A DNA stretch of 64,000 bases from NCBI RefSeq assembly GCF_000428825.1, contig NZ_AUAR01000020.1:19151-83150 (forward strand), in the 5' to 3' direction. The translations under genes were made by a program, and so were the position numbers. Shown in pieces: positions 27,812 to 39,735 of this stretch. The notes beneath the pieces are model-generated. The model saw nothing but the letters and a program-made list of their open reading frames with translations, did not search any database and was not told where the DNA came from. Origin of the DNA: Desulfomicrobium escambiense DSM 10707 (GTDB taxonomy: Bacteria > Desulfobacterota > Desulfovibrionia > Desulfovibrionales > Desulfomicrobiaceae). Each line of letters starts with the position of its first letter. Positions within the stretch are counted from its first letter, which is position 1.

Positions 27812-28773
27812 GCTCGTGTCTCCTGCTGCGTGCAGCCCGTCCCCGCGTCGTCCGCGCGGTGGCGTCCGCGCAGCTGGCCGCAGGCGGCCATGATGTCAGG
27901 GCCGTGGCTGCGCCGCACGAAGGCGGTGCGGCCCAGGGCCTTGAGGGCGGCCGCGAAGCCTTCGGTTCGTTCCCGGTCCGGCGCCCGGTGGGGGGCGCCG
28001 GGTACGGGGTTGCACGGGATGAGGTTGATCTTGGCGCGCATGTCCCCGAGGAGTTCATGGAGCTGGCGCGCGTGCCGGTCGGCGTCGTTGGCGTCGCGGA
28101 TGAGGATGTATTCGACCGTCATGCGCTCCCGCCCGGGCAGGGGATAGCGCAGCATGGCCGGCATGAGCTCCCGCAGGGGCCAGGCCCGGGCCCCGGGCAT
28201 GAGCCTGTCTCGCAGATCCTGAGTCGGGGCGTGCAGGGAGACGGCGGGCAGGGCCAGCCGCAGGCGCCCGAGTTCGTCGAGGCGTTCCGGGATGCCGACT
28301 GTCGATACCAGAATCTTCCTCCAGGAAAGATGAGGCCCGCTGGCCCGCGCGAGGTTTTCCAGGCAGCCGCGCAGGGCCGTGAAATTGAGCAGGGGTTCGC
28401 CCATGCCCATGAACACGGCCCGCTCGGGCAACCGGCCCGTGGCGGCGCGGAGTTCCTCGCCGGCGGTCGCGATCTGGGCCAGGAGTTCGCCTGCGGTCAG
28501 GTTGCGGACGAAGCCGGAACCGCCCGTGCGGCAAAAGGTGCAGCCCACGGGGCAGCCGACCTGCGTGGAGAGGCAGACGGTGTGCGACTTGGGCATGTCC
28601 ATGATGACGGTCTCGACGGACTGCCCGTCGGCGAGTTCCAGGAGCAGCTTGCGGGTGCCGTCGGCGCCGGCCTGCCGGTCGCGCACGGGCAGCAGGTTTT
28701 GTGGCGGCCACAACCCTGGCGCGCGATCATGCTTCGGAAGGTGAGTCTGCAATGGGCGGGCGCTTGGCATCAT
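27808..28773 (-). CDS. rlmN: RlmN-like 23S rRNA (adenine-C2)-methyltransferase, short N-terminus
   Basis: A radical SAM enzyme of 321 residues. The Fe-S motif is CPVGCTFC; the Cys seven residues before it (in VCLSTQVGC) and the Cys in MAACGQLRG near the end are the two catalytic cysteines of RlmN. The remaining motifs (MGMGEPLLNF, ISTVG-like LVSTVGIPERL, VSLHAPTQDLRDRLMP) also fit. The usual N-terminal helical domain of about 60 residues is nearly absent, because an in-frame stop codon lies about 11 codons upstream. It may be a shortened but active form, a paralog, or a gene damaged at its 5' end. The phr start overlaps its stop codon. Confidence 0.75.
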   Translation of the reverse strand: MMPSARPLQTHLPKHDRAPGLWPPQNLLPVRDRQAGADGTRKLLLELADGQSVETVIMDMPKSHTVCLSTQVGCPVGCTFCRTGGSGFVRNLTAGELLAQIATAGEELRAATGRLPERAVFMGMGEPLLNFTALRGCLENLARASGPHLSWRKILVSTVGIPERLDELGRLRLALPAVSLHAPTQDLRDRLMPGARAWPLRELMPAMLRYPLPGRERMTVEYILIRDANDADRHARQLHELLGDMRAKINLIPCNPVPGAPHRAPDRERTEGFAAALKALGRTAFVRRSHGPDIMAACGQLRGRHRADDAGTGCTQQETRA

Positions 28774-28776
28774 CAA

Positions 28777-29263
28777 TACTTGTCCAGTTGTCCGGAGGTG
28801 TCAACCGGATGCCCGGATGCGCCCGTTTCGTCTTTCTACGCATAAGACAACGTATCAACTCGCAAGAGATATGCATGCTCTTGCATGACGTGTTGAAGAG
28901 AATTCATGATATGGATTGCTTTATTGATAAAGATTGATAATGATATCTCGCATATCCGACGACAATGGGAGGATGGATGGCCGCAAGCGTCGCGGGTGAG
29001 GTCATCGACAGCGCGACGGACCGGGTAAGGCTGCATCATGCATGGCGGGCGCCGGACTCCGGCGCACCCGTACCGGGAGAGCCCCATTTTCCCTTGAAAC
29101 ATGCGGCAGTGCGTGACATCAACGGCACTATCCGACGAGATGGACCCGGCGGCCGTTCGTGACGGCGCTGCGGAAACTGTGCGAGGCCAGCGGCGACGAC
29201 GCCTGATGGCGGCATGTCCCGGCGTTTTCCCGACCTGCACACTTCAACACGAGACAGCACATA
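28777..29263. other. 487-bp non-coding, partly AT-rich intergenic region
   Basis: No convincing gene. The part 28835-28960 is clearly AT-richer than the rest of the window. It contains a perfect 7-bp inverted repeat, GCAAGAG-N9-CTCTTGC, at 28862-28884; a possible Fur/AT-rich operator-like run, TTGATAATGATAT, at 28934-28946; and, for the plus strand, a TTGCTT/AATGAT pair 17 bases apart (28916-28944) that could serve as promoter for the downstream PilZ gene. On the minus strand, a perfect TTGACA sits at 28804-28799 close to the rlmN-like start. Short frames here, e.g. 28965-29162, lack ribosome binding sites and family resemblance. Confidence 0.5.
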
Positions 29264-29752
29264 ATGAATGAAAGCAAATCATCGGATGTCGAAGTTTTCG
29301 TGCACAGGAAACTCGTCGTTTCCTTCCGCTGTCCGTCCTGCAATCTGGAAAAATCCATCAACGTCGAAAAGATCAAGGACGTCTCCCATTGGAAAGTGAA
29401 CGCAACGTGCCGTCGTTGTGCGCACAAGTTCAAGGTGTCTTTCAATTTTCGCAAATACTATCGCATGGAAACGTCCCTGCACGGGCTCCTGTACGCGTCG
29501 TTCGAGACGCTTGAGCCTTTGGGGGATGTGCACGTTACCGATCTGTCGCTGACCGGGATCGGCTTCGAATCCGAGAGGTGTGCGCTCGGCGTGGGCGATA
29601 TCGTGGTCGTACGTTTCCTGCTGGACGACGAGGACCAGTCCCCCCTGGAAAAGGAAATCGAGATCACCTCCGTCCGGGGCTTCAAGGTTGGTGCCGTTTT
29701 CCGGGACACGAGCGGCTTCGATACGGTGCTGGGCAGATACATTCTCCCCTGA
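29264..29752 (+). CDS. PilZ domain protein with N-terminal zinc ribbon
   Basis: A 162-residue protein. Residues about 20-60 hold a CPSC ... CRRC four-cysteine zinc-ribbon-like module; about 75-162 is a PilZ domain (HVTDLSLTGIGFES, VRFLLDD). PilZ domains usually bind c-di-GMP through an RxxxR and (D/N)xSxxG; here DLSLTG is present, while the RxxxR-like residues are less clear (RKYYR at about 66-70). The gene heads the signalling cluster that runs to 36346; the next gene starts 42 bases later. Confidence 0.8.
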   Translation: MNESKSSDVEVFVHRKLVVSFRCPSCNLEKSINVEKIKDVSHWKVNATCRRCAHKFKVSFNFRKYYRMETSLHGLLYASFETLEPLGDVHVTDLSLTGIGFESERCALGVGDIVVVRFLLDDEDQSPLEKEIEITSVRGFKVGAVFRDTSGFDTVLGRYILP

Positions 29753-29794
29753 CGGGGTGCACGTATATGGCGATGCGAGAAAGGAGCTCTTTCG

Positions 29795-31555
29795 ATGACT
29801 GAAGTGGAGGGCGCGCGTTCCGCGGGCAAAACATGGTGTGTGGTGCTTGTCCTGGTGGCGCTGATCGGCGTCGGTTTCGCCGTGGCGCTGGCCGTCTGGC
29901 CCGATCTGCTGTCCCTGGGATCCGGGCGCATCGTCGGGCAGGTGTCCATCGCTCCGCAGGAGGCGGCCCAGGCCGGCGGACAGTGGCGGGTGGTCAGCCA
30001 GTGGCAGGCCGCGGGTGAAATGCAGGACGCCGGGAACATCTATCTCGTGGAGTTCAAGGCCATTCCGGGCTGGGAAGCCCCGGCGCCCGTCGTACTGAAG
30101 AAGGGCGAAGCCGGAGGGCGCGTCGAAGGCGTGTACATCCCGGCCCCCTTTGCGGAGCAGACCATCCTGACCTGCACCGGTGCGAGCACCCTGGCGGGGA
30201 GGCTCGCGCCCGAACTCGCGCAGCTCTATCTCAGACAGTCTGGCGCCGATGAGGTCAAGGTCGTCCCGGGAGCGGGGGCGGACGAATTTTCGGTGCAGGG
30301 AATTTTCTTTGCCGCCAAGGAGATCCGCAAGATCGAGATCCAGGGGCGCGGCACGCAGTTCGGCTTCATGGCCCTCAAGGACGGGCAGTGCGACGTGGCC
30401 CTGGCCGCGCACAAGCTCTCGCCGGTCGACGCCAGGTCCATGGGCGCCGACGCCATCACCGGCGAGAGCGAGCACCGGCTCGGCATGGACGCTGTGTCCG
30501 TGGTCGTGCACAGGGACAACCCGGTCAAGGCCCTGACTCTGGAACAGGTGGGGAAGATTTTCGCCGGCGAGATCACCAACTGGGAGCAGGTCGGCGGGCC
30601 GTCGGCGAAGATCAACGTCTTCGCCCTCAAGGACACCTTCGCCACGCGCGGCTTCTTCGAGAGCGTCTTCCTTGGCTCGCGGCCGATTTCGCCTGATGCG
30701 CGGGAAGTCGATGTGCAGTCCCAACTGCCCGAGTTCGTGGCCCGCGATCTCTGGGGCATCGGCTTCTGCAGCATCACCCTGGCCGGCCCGTGCCGCGAGA
30801 TGCCCCTCAAGGCCAACGCCGATTCCGAGGCAGTTCTTCCCGGCCCCGAAAGCATTCGCGCCCTGACCTACCCGGCCAGCCGGAGCATGTATCTCTATGT
30901 CCGGGGCGATTCGAAGAACGTCTACGCCCAGGAGTTCGTCAAACTGTGCCTGTCCGGCGCCGGACAGGGACTCGTCGGGAAATTCGGTTTCGTGACCCTT
31001 GGCGAACTTGCGGGCTCCGCCGCGGCCGAAACGCACGTTTCGGGGGCGCAGCAGGCCGCGTCGAACCTTCCGTCGATCTTCCGCCCCGGAGCGCCGTCGG
31101 TCCTCAAGGCCCCGGCCATCAGCGGACCCCTGCCGAGGCTGGTGCAGTTCGACGGGGAAGTCGTGCCCAACGAGGCCCGCAAGGCCGTCCTGCAGGAATA
31201 TCTGGACGGGGTGTACGGCGCCGAGCGGCTGCCCATCGTGTTCCGCTTCCAGTCCTCGAGCCTGGAGCCTGACGCGCAGGCCATGCAGGACATCGGCCGT
31301 GTCGCGGCCCTGATGAAGGAGCCGGCCAATGCGGCCAAGGCCGTCATCCTCGTCGGATTTTCCGATTCCGTCGGCGAGTACGCCTCCAATCTGGCCGTGG
31401 CCGTCAAGCGCGCCGAGGTGGTCGCCGACAAGCTCCGGGCCAAGGGGCTGCGCAACATCACCGTACTGGCCGCAGGCGAGGAGGAAGCAGTGGAACCCAA
31501 TGAATCCCGCATCGGCCGGGAAAGAAACCGCCGTGTCGAGATATGGCTGAAATAG
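29795..31555 (+). CDS. PstS-like substrate-binding domain fused to an OmpA domain
   Basis: A 586-residue membrane-anchored periplasmic protein. There is one N-terminal membrane helix (about 13-34), a short linker domain, a phosphate-binding-protein-like (PstS) fold at about 120-400 (GASTLAGRLAPEL, HKLSPVDARSMGAD, LTLEQVGKIFAGEITNW), and a C-terminal OmpA/peptidoglycan-binding domain (about 470-586, IVFRFQSSSLEPDAQAMQ... and GRERNRRVEIW). PstS/OmpA fusions are known in Gram-negatives, but their job is not. No phosphate transporter genes accompany it, so a sensory role in the neighbouring kinase pathway is my inference. Its last 13 bases overlap the next gene. Confidence 0.85.
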   Translation: MTEVEGARSAGKTWCVVLVLVALIGVGFAVALAVWPDLLSLGSGRIVGQVSIAPQEAAQAGGQWRVVSQWQAAGEMQDAGNIYLVEFKAIPGWEAPAPVVLKKGEAGGRVEGVYIPAPFAEQTILTCTGASTLAGRLAPELAQLYLRQSGADEVKVVPGAGADEFSVQGIFFAAKEIRKIEIQGRGTQFGFMALKDGQCDVALAAHKLSPVDARSMGADAITGESEHRLGMDAVSVVVHRDNPVKALTLEQVGKIFAGEITNWEQVGGPSAKINVFALKDTFATRGFFESVFLGSRPISPDAREVDVQSQLPEFVARDLWGIGFCSITLAGPCREMPLKANADSEAVLPGPESIRALTYPASRSMYLYVRGDSKNVYAQEFVKLCLSGAGQGLVGKFGFVTLGELAGSAAAETHVSGAQQAASNLPSIFRPGAPSVLKAPAISGPLPRLVQFDGEVVPNEARKAVLQEYLDGVYGAERLPIVFRFQSSSLEPDAQAMQDIGRVAALMKEPANAAKAVILVGFSDSVGEYASNLAVAVKRAEVVADKLRAKGLRNITVLAAGEEEAVEPNESRIGRERNRRVEIWLK

Positions 31556-31971
31556 CGAACACCCCCCCCGAAACCGGCGAGCCCGCCCCGAAGGCCGCCG
31601 TGCAGCGAATCCTCGTCATCGACGACGACAAGCTCATGTGTCTGGCCCTGGCCAGGATTCTTGTCTCCGCCGGGTACGAGGTGGTCCAGGCCTACAACGG
31701 CGAGGAAGGGCTGCAGAAGTACCGCAGCGGGAAATTCGACCTGGTCATCACGGACCTCATCATGCCGGACAAGGAAGGCATCCAGATCATCCGGGAGCTG
31801 CGCAAGGAAGACAGCGCCATACGCATCATCGCCATGTCCGCCGGAGGACGCGGCGGTGCGACGGATTACCTGAAGTGGGCCAGGCTCATGGGCGCCAAGC
31901 AGTGCCTGAGCAAGCCCATCAGGCGCGAGGAACTCCTCGTCGCCGTCTCCTCCGTGCTGACGACGCCGTGA
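31543..31971 (+). CDS. Single-domain response regulator (receiver)
   Basis: A 142-residue stand-alone receiver. The acidic pair is in VIDDDKL (about residue 26), the phospho-acceptor Asp in LVITDLIMPDKEG (about residue 70), and the Lys in CLSKPIRREEL (about 122). No output domain. It starts inside the end of the PstS-OmpA gene and precedes the large hybrid kinase by 68 bases; a perfect 16-base palindrome, CTGCCGCATGCGGCAG, sits in that gap at 32008-32023. Confidence 0.9.
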   Translation: MAEIANTPPETGEPAPKAAVQRILVIDDDKLMCLALARILVSAGYEVVQAYNGEEGLQKYRSGKFDLVITDLIMPDKEGIQIIRELRKEDSAIRIIAMSAGGRGGATDYLKWARLMGAKQCLSKPIRREELLVAVSSVLTTP

Positions 31972-32039
31972 CGGGCGCGCCCCATACGACCACATGAACC
32001 TTTGCCCCTGCCGCATGCGGCAGACCGCGCGAGTCGCAT

Positions 32040-35827
<3,788 letters not shown>

Positions 35828-35831
<4 letters not shown>

Positions 35832-36346
35832 GTATGTACAATCAGGACATTGACGCCATTGCGTCGCAATACGTGACGCCCATACCCATTTCGGTTCTGC
35901 TCATCGATGACGAGTTCCTCATCGGCGAGGCCATGCGCATCAAGCTGTCCGGAGAGACGGACATCACCTTCCATTACTGCAAGGAGCCCGACAAGGCCTT
36001 GGAGACGGCCATCTCGGCCCAGCCGACGGTCATCATGCTCGACCTCGTCATGCCCGGCGTGAACGGGCTGACCATGGTCAAGTTCTTCAAGAGCAGCGAG
36101 GATTTCAACGATGTCCCGCTCATCGTGCTCTCGGCCCGCGAGGAGCCCGAGCTGAAGAAGAAGGCCCTGGCCCTGGGCGCCAACGACTACATGATCAAGC
36201 TGCCGGACAAGCCCGAGCTCATCGCCCGCATCCGCTGCCATTCCGATCGCTACATCTTCAAGCAGCAGCGCGACGAACTGATCATGAAGATCAGGGCCAT
36301 GCGCGAACACAACGGCGCCGGTTCGGCCCCGACGTATCTGGTCTGA
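35828..36346 (+). CDS. Response regulator (receiver with C-terminal helical tail)
   Basis: A 172-residue protein. The receiver covers about 22-140: SVLLIDDEFLIGE gives the acidic residues, VIMLDLVMPGVNG holds the acceptor Asp, and LPDKPELIARI replaces the usual Lys-Pro loop. It ends in a charged helix (about 143-172) without DNA-binding fold. It overlaps the hybrid kinase stop codon by 4 bases and so is its likely phosphorylation partner. Confidence 0.9.
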
Positions 36347-36368
36347 TCGTGCGCGGGGATGTGTCGTT

Positions 36369-36411
36369 CACGGGGCCGGAGCGTTCTTACCCGGTCCCGT
36401 TTCTCGTTTTT
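36369..36411 (+). terminator. Intrinsic terminator of the kinase operon
   Basis: A 10-bp stem (ACGGGGCCGG / CCGGTCCCGT, one G-U pair) with an 11-base loop is followed by a T-rich run ending in TTTTTT. Confidence 0.8.
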
Positions 36412-36447
36412 TAAGGTATTTCGACGTCTCGAACGCGAGGATTCAGG

Positions 36448-38757
36448 ATGCCCAAGACCCAGCTCATCGCCATTAAGAACATCTTTCAGGAAGCCCAGGC
36501 CTTCGAGATGGCCTGGAACAAGTGCCTGCCCGACCTCAAGGCCCTTTTCCAGGTCGACCAGATCCGTCTCTACCGCTGCGACGAGAAGAACTCCGAGCTC
36601 TACTCCGTGGTCCTGAAGGACGGTCGGCCGGCGGAGGTCCGGCTGCAGATTTCGGCATCCAGCGTGGCCGGCTACACGGCCATGTCCCTGCTGCCCCTCA
36701 TCCTGAAGGGCATCGAGCCCGCCGACCTCGAGGCCGTGCACCCCAGCCTGCGCTTTGACCGGGAGTACGACAAGCTGGTCGGGTTCGACACGGAGAACCT
36801 CATCTCCATGCCCATCCAGTACGAAGACTCCCTGTTGGGCGTCCTGCAGCTCCTCAACAAGAAGGGCGGCGCGTTTTCACGGGAGGACGAGGCCTTCTGC
36901 CGGCTCATCGTCAGCATCATGGGCCAGAAGATGTTCGAGGAGCGCAAGCTCCCCAAGGGGCCCTACGAAAACCTCGTCATGCGCGGACTGGTGACCCGGC
37001 AGCAGCTCGACGACGTGCTATCCAGGTCGTCCAAGCGTGGGGTCTCGGCGTCGCGTCTGCTGCAGTACGATTACGGGGTCAGGGCCGAGGACATCGGCGC
37101 CTCCCTGGAGCTCTACTACCAGACGCCCTTCGTGCGCTTTCAGGACAATCCCGTTTCCGACCAGGTCCTCAAGGGCATGAACCGGCAGTATCTGCTCAAC
37201 AACCTCTGGGTGCCGCTGCAGGTCCGGGGCGACAGGGCCGTGGTCCTGGTGCACAACCCCCACGACTCCGAGATGATCGAGGAGATCCGCCGGACCATGA
37301 ATGTCCACGAATTCGAGTTCAAGGTCGGTCTGCCCGAGGAGATCCTGGCCTTCCTGGGCGACCGCAGCCAGCTCCCGAAGAACGGCGGGGCCGCCAAGAC
37401 CAAGTTCGAGGCGAAGCTGCCGGAGGAGATGGACGAGGACGAGCTGTCCGTGGACGACGACTTCGGCGAGGATCTGGCCGACACCTTCGCCGATCTGGAG
37501 GAGATCGCCGAGGAAGGGCTCGAGGTCTCGCAGGTCGAGGAGGAGGACATCTCCCAGGAGAGCCGCCAGCTGGCCGTGCGCTTCGTGAACAAGGTCATCA
37601 TGCACGCCCACAAGGCCGGCGCGTCGGACATCCACATCGAGCCGGCCAAGCCCGGCCGCCCCGGCATGGTGCGCATGCGCATCGACGGCTCCTGCGAGCG
37701 CGTCCTGTCCATTCCCGAGAGCATCATCAAGCCCGTCATCTCGCGCATCAAGATCATCTCCAACCTGAACATCTCCGAGCGCCGCCTGCCCCAGGACGGC
37801 AAGGCCAAGGTCCGCTTCAAGGGGCGCGAACTGGAGCTGCGTATCGCCACCCTGCCCACGGTCTACGGCGAGAGCGCGGTCCTGCGCATGCTTTCCTCGG
37901 GCCGGTCCATGCCCTTCGACAAGCTCAACCTGAGCGACGCCAACAGGGCGCACATCGAGCGGCTCGTGGTCAAGCCCCACGGCATATTCCTGGTGGTCGG
38001 CCCCACGGGGTCGGGCAAGACCACGACCCTGCACTCCATCCTGGCGCGCATCAACACGCCGGACAGGAAGATCTGGACCGTCGAGGACCCGGTTGAAATC
38101 ACCCAGCCGGGCCTGCAGCAGGTGCAGGTGGACCCGGCCATCGGCCTCGACTTCCCCCGCATCATGCGCTCCTTCCTGCGCGCCGACCCGGACGTCATCC
38201 TGGTCGGCGAAATGCGCGACCTGCAGACCGCCCAGATCGGCGTGGAGGCCTCCCTGACGGGCCACATGGTCTTTTCCACCCTGCACACCAACTCCGCGGC
38301 CGAGACCGTGACGCGCCTTCTGGAGATGGGCATCGAATCCCTCAACTTCTCCGAGGCCCTGCACGGCATCCTGGCCCAGCGCCTGGTCAAGACTCTCTGC
38401 CCGCAATGCAGGGAGGAACATGCGCCCACGGACGAGGAATGGACATTTCTGGTCCAGCAGTACGGCGAGAAGTATTTCCCGGAACTCGGCCTGGACCGTG
38501 CCACGGCCAGGACGTACCGGGCCAAGGGGTGCGGGCGCTGCTCCATGACGGGATACCGCGGCCGGACGGGCATTCACGAACTGCTCGTGGCCACGCCGGA
38601 AATACGCAAGGCCATCTCCCGCCGCATGACGGCCGACGAGATCGCCGAAATGGCCATTGAACAAGGCATGCGGACCTTGTATCAGGATGGCATCGCCAAG
38701 ATATTCAAGGGGGACATCGACATCCTTCAACTGCAGAAAGTTACCCTGGCGGAGTAG
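36448..38757 (+). CDS. GspE/PilB-family ATPase with N-terminal GAF domain
   Basis: A 769-residue protein. Residues about 15-165 form a GAF-like sensory domain (QIRLYRCDEKNSELYSVVLKDG, SMPIQYEDSLLGVLQLLNKKGG); about 170-320 is an MshEN-type domain; the ATPase core has Walker A GPTGSGKTTTLHS at 518 onward, RADPDVILVGEMRD and TGHMVFSTLHTNSAAETV, and a C-terminal zinc site (CPQC ... CGRC). A GAF fused to a pilus-type ATPase would let a ligand or cNMP control assembly, but this is inference. No pilus genes are near; a zinc-ribbon membrane protein starts 3 bases later. Paralog of the gene at 18249. Confidence 0.87.
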   Translation: MPKTQLIAIKNIFQEAQAFEMAWNKCLPDLKALFQVDQIRLYRCDEKNSELYSVVLKDGRPAEVRLQISASSVAGYTAMSLLPLILKGIEPADLEAVHPSLRFDREYDKLVGFDTENLISMPIQYEDSLLGVLQLLNKKGGAFSREDEAFCRLIVSIMGQKMFEERKLPKGPYENLVMRGLVTRQQLDDVLSRSSKRGVSASRLLQYDYGVRAEDIGASLELYYQTPFVRFQDNPVSDQVLKGMNRQYLLNNLWVPLQVRGDRAVVLVHNPHDSEMIEEIRRTMNVHEFEFKVGLPEEILAFLGDRSQLPKNGGAAKTKFEAKLPEEMDEDELSVDDDFGEDLADTFADLEEIAEEGLEVSQVEEEDISQESRQLAVRFVNKVIMHAHKAGASDIHIEPAKPGRPGMVRMRIDGSCERVLSIPESIIKPVISRIKIISNLNISERRLPQDGKAKVRFKGRELELRIATLPTVYGESAVLRMLSSGRSMPFDKLNLSDANRAHIERLVVKPHGIFLVVGPTGSGKTTTLHSILARINTPDRKIWTVEDPVEITQPGLQQVQVDPAIGLDFPRIMRSFLRADPDVILVGEMRDLQTAQIGVEASLTGHMVFSTLHTNSAAETVTRLLEMGIESLNFSEALHGILAQRLVKTLCPQCREEHAPTDEEWTFLVQQYGEKYFPELGLDRATARTYRAKGCGRCSMTGYRGRTGIHELLVATPEIRKAISRRMTADEIAEMAIEQGMRTLYQDGIAKIFKGDIDILQLQKVTLAE

Positions 38758-38760
38758 CGC

Positions 38761-39153
38761 ATGGAAGAGCCTGCCGAAAAGACCGAGGCGACGGCCGTTG
38801 AAGAGCCGGTGGTCATCCCGCCGAACCTCAAGCTGCGGCTCGAGAAGTGCCCCAAGTGCGACTATGAGCGGAGAGAGGGGGATGACGATTTCGCCTCCCC
38901 CTTCGAGTGCCCCAAGTGCGGGGTGGTGTACGCCCTGGCCATGGAGGAGGTGCGCCGGCGCGACCGGGGGCAGGAGATGCAGGACGAAGCCGAGGCCGAC
39001 GCGCTGCGCCGTCTGGCCCAGGCCCAGGACGAGAACCTCCGCAGCTCCCAGGTGGGCAGCGCCATGTTCGTGGGCCAGGAGAAGACGAAGGTTTGGATGA
39101 TCGTGGCCGGGGTGCTGATCCTGGCGGCCGCGTGCGCGTTCCTTTTTCTGTGA
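38761..39153 (+). CDS. Zinc-ribbon, single-pass membrane protein
   Basis: A 130-residue protein. Residues about 27-58 hold a CxxC-x(22)-CxxC zinc ribbon (CPKC ... CPKC); a charged helix follows, and the last 21 residues are one membrane helix. The protein probably sits on the cytosolic face of the membrane. It is 3 bases downstream of the GAF-ATPase gene; a shared function is likely but unproved. Confidence 0.75.
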   Translation: MEEPAEKTEATAVEEPVVIPPNLKLRLEKCPKCDYERREGDDDFASPFECPKCGVVYALAMEEVRRRDRGQEMQDEAEADALRRLAQAQDENLRSSQVGSAMFVGQEKTKVWMIVAGVLILAAACAFLFL

Positions 39154-39216
39154 TGCCTGCCGCCGCCCCGTATCGGGGGCGCAGGTGCGATGCAACCGTG
39201 TGACCGATGGTGAGGT

Positions 39217-39678
39217 ATGGCCAAGCTTTTTCCCTGGGATCCGTGGCTTGAGATGGAGTGCCTGAAGGAGGACATGAAGAGGCTGGTGGAGGATTCTGTC
39301 TGCCCATCGCCCTTTGCCGAGGGCCTCAGGAGGCTGGGGCAGTTCCGCCCCCTGGCCGACGTGGTGGAGACGACCGATGGCTTTCTCATCATGGTGGAGT
39401 TGCCGGGGCTGGAACGCGAGGACGTTTCTCTGGAGGTGCACGGAAGCGAACTGGCGATATTCGGCGAACGCAAGCCGCCCGCCGATCTCGCCGGGGTCGC
39501 CTTCCAGAGCATGGAGCGCTCCTACGGCTGTTTTTCGCGTCGTTTCGCCCTGCCCATGGAAATCGACCCGCCGTCCGTCGAAGCCAGGATGCGGGCCGGG
39601 CTGCTGCACGTTTTCGTTCCAAAACGCGTCGCCAAGCCGGAGAACAGGACCATCTCCATCACCTTCGAGGAAGAGTGA
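39217..39678 (+). CDS. Hsp20/alpha-crystallin small heat-shock protein
   Basis: ATP-independent holdase chaperone of 153 residues. The alpha-crystallin domain (about 48-135) starts RPLADVVETTDGFLIMVELPGLEREDVSLEV and ends with the conserved RMRAGLLHVFVPK, the GxLxxxxPK motif. An irregular GC-rich hairpin lies in the 63-bp space before it (about 39156-39184). It is followed by an HtrA protease, giving a small protein-quality group. Confidence 0.92.
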   Translation: MAKLFPWDPWLEMECLKEDMKRLVEDSVCPSPFAEGLRRLGQFRPLADVVETTDGFLIMVELPGLEREDVSLEVHGSELAIFGERKPPADLAGVAFQSMERSYGCFSRRFALPMEIDPPSVEARMRAGLLHVFVPKRVAKPENRTISITFEEE

Positions 39679-39735
39679 CGCTTCGGGGGGTGCCTGCATC
39701 CCTGCGTTGAGGACGTTCATCAAGGAGAAGATGCT

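Noticed and set aside
28701..28937. Small plus-strand frame ending in the AT-rich region
   Set aside because: Begins inside the rlmN-like gene, has no ribosome binding site and no family likeness.
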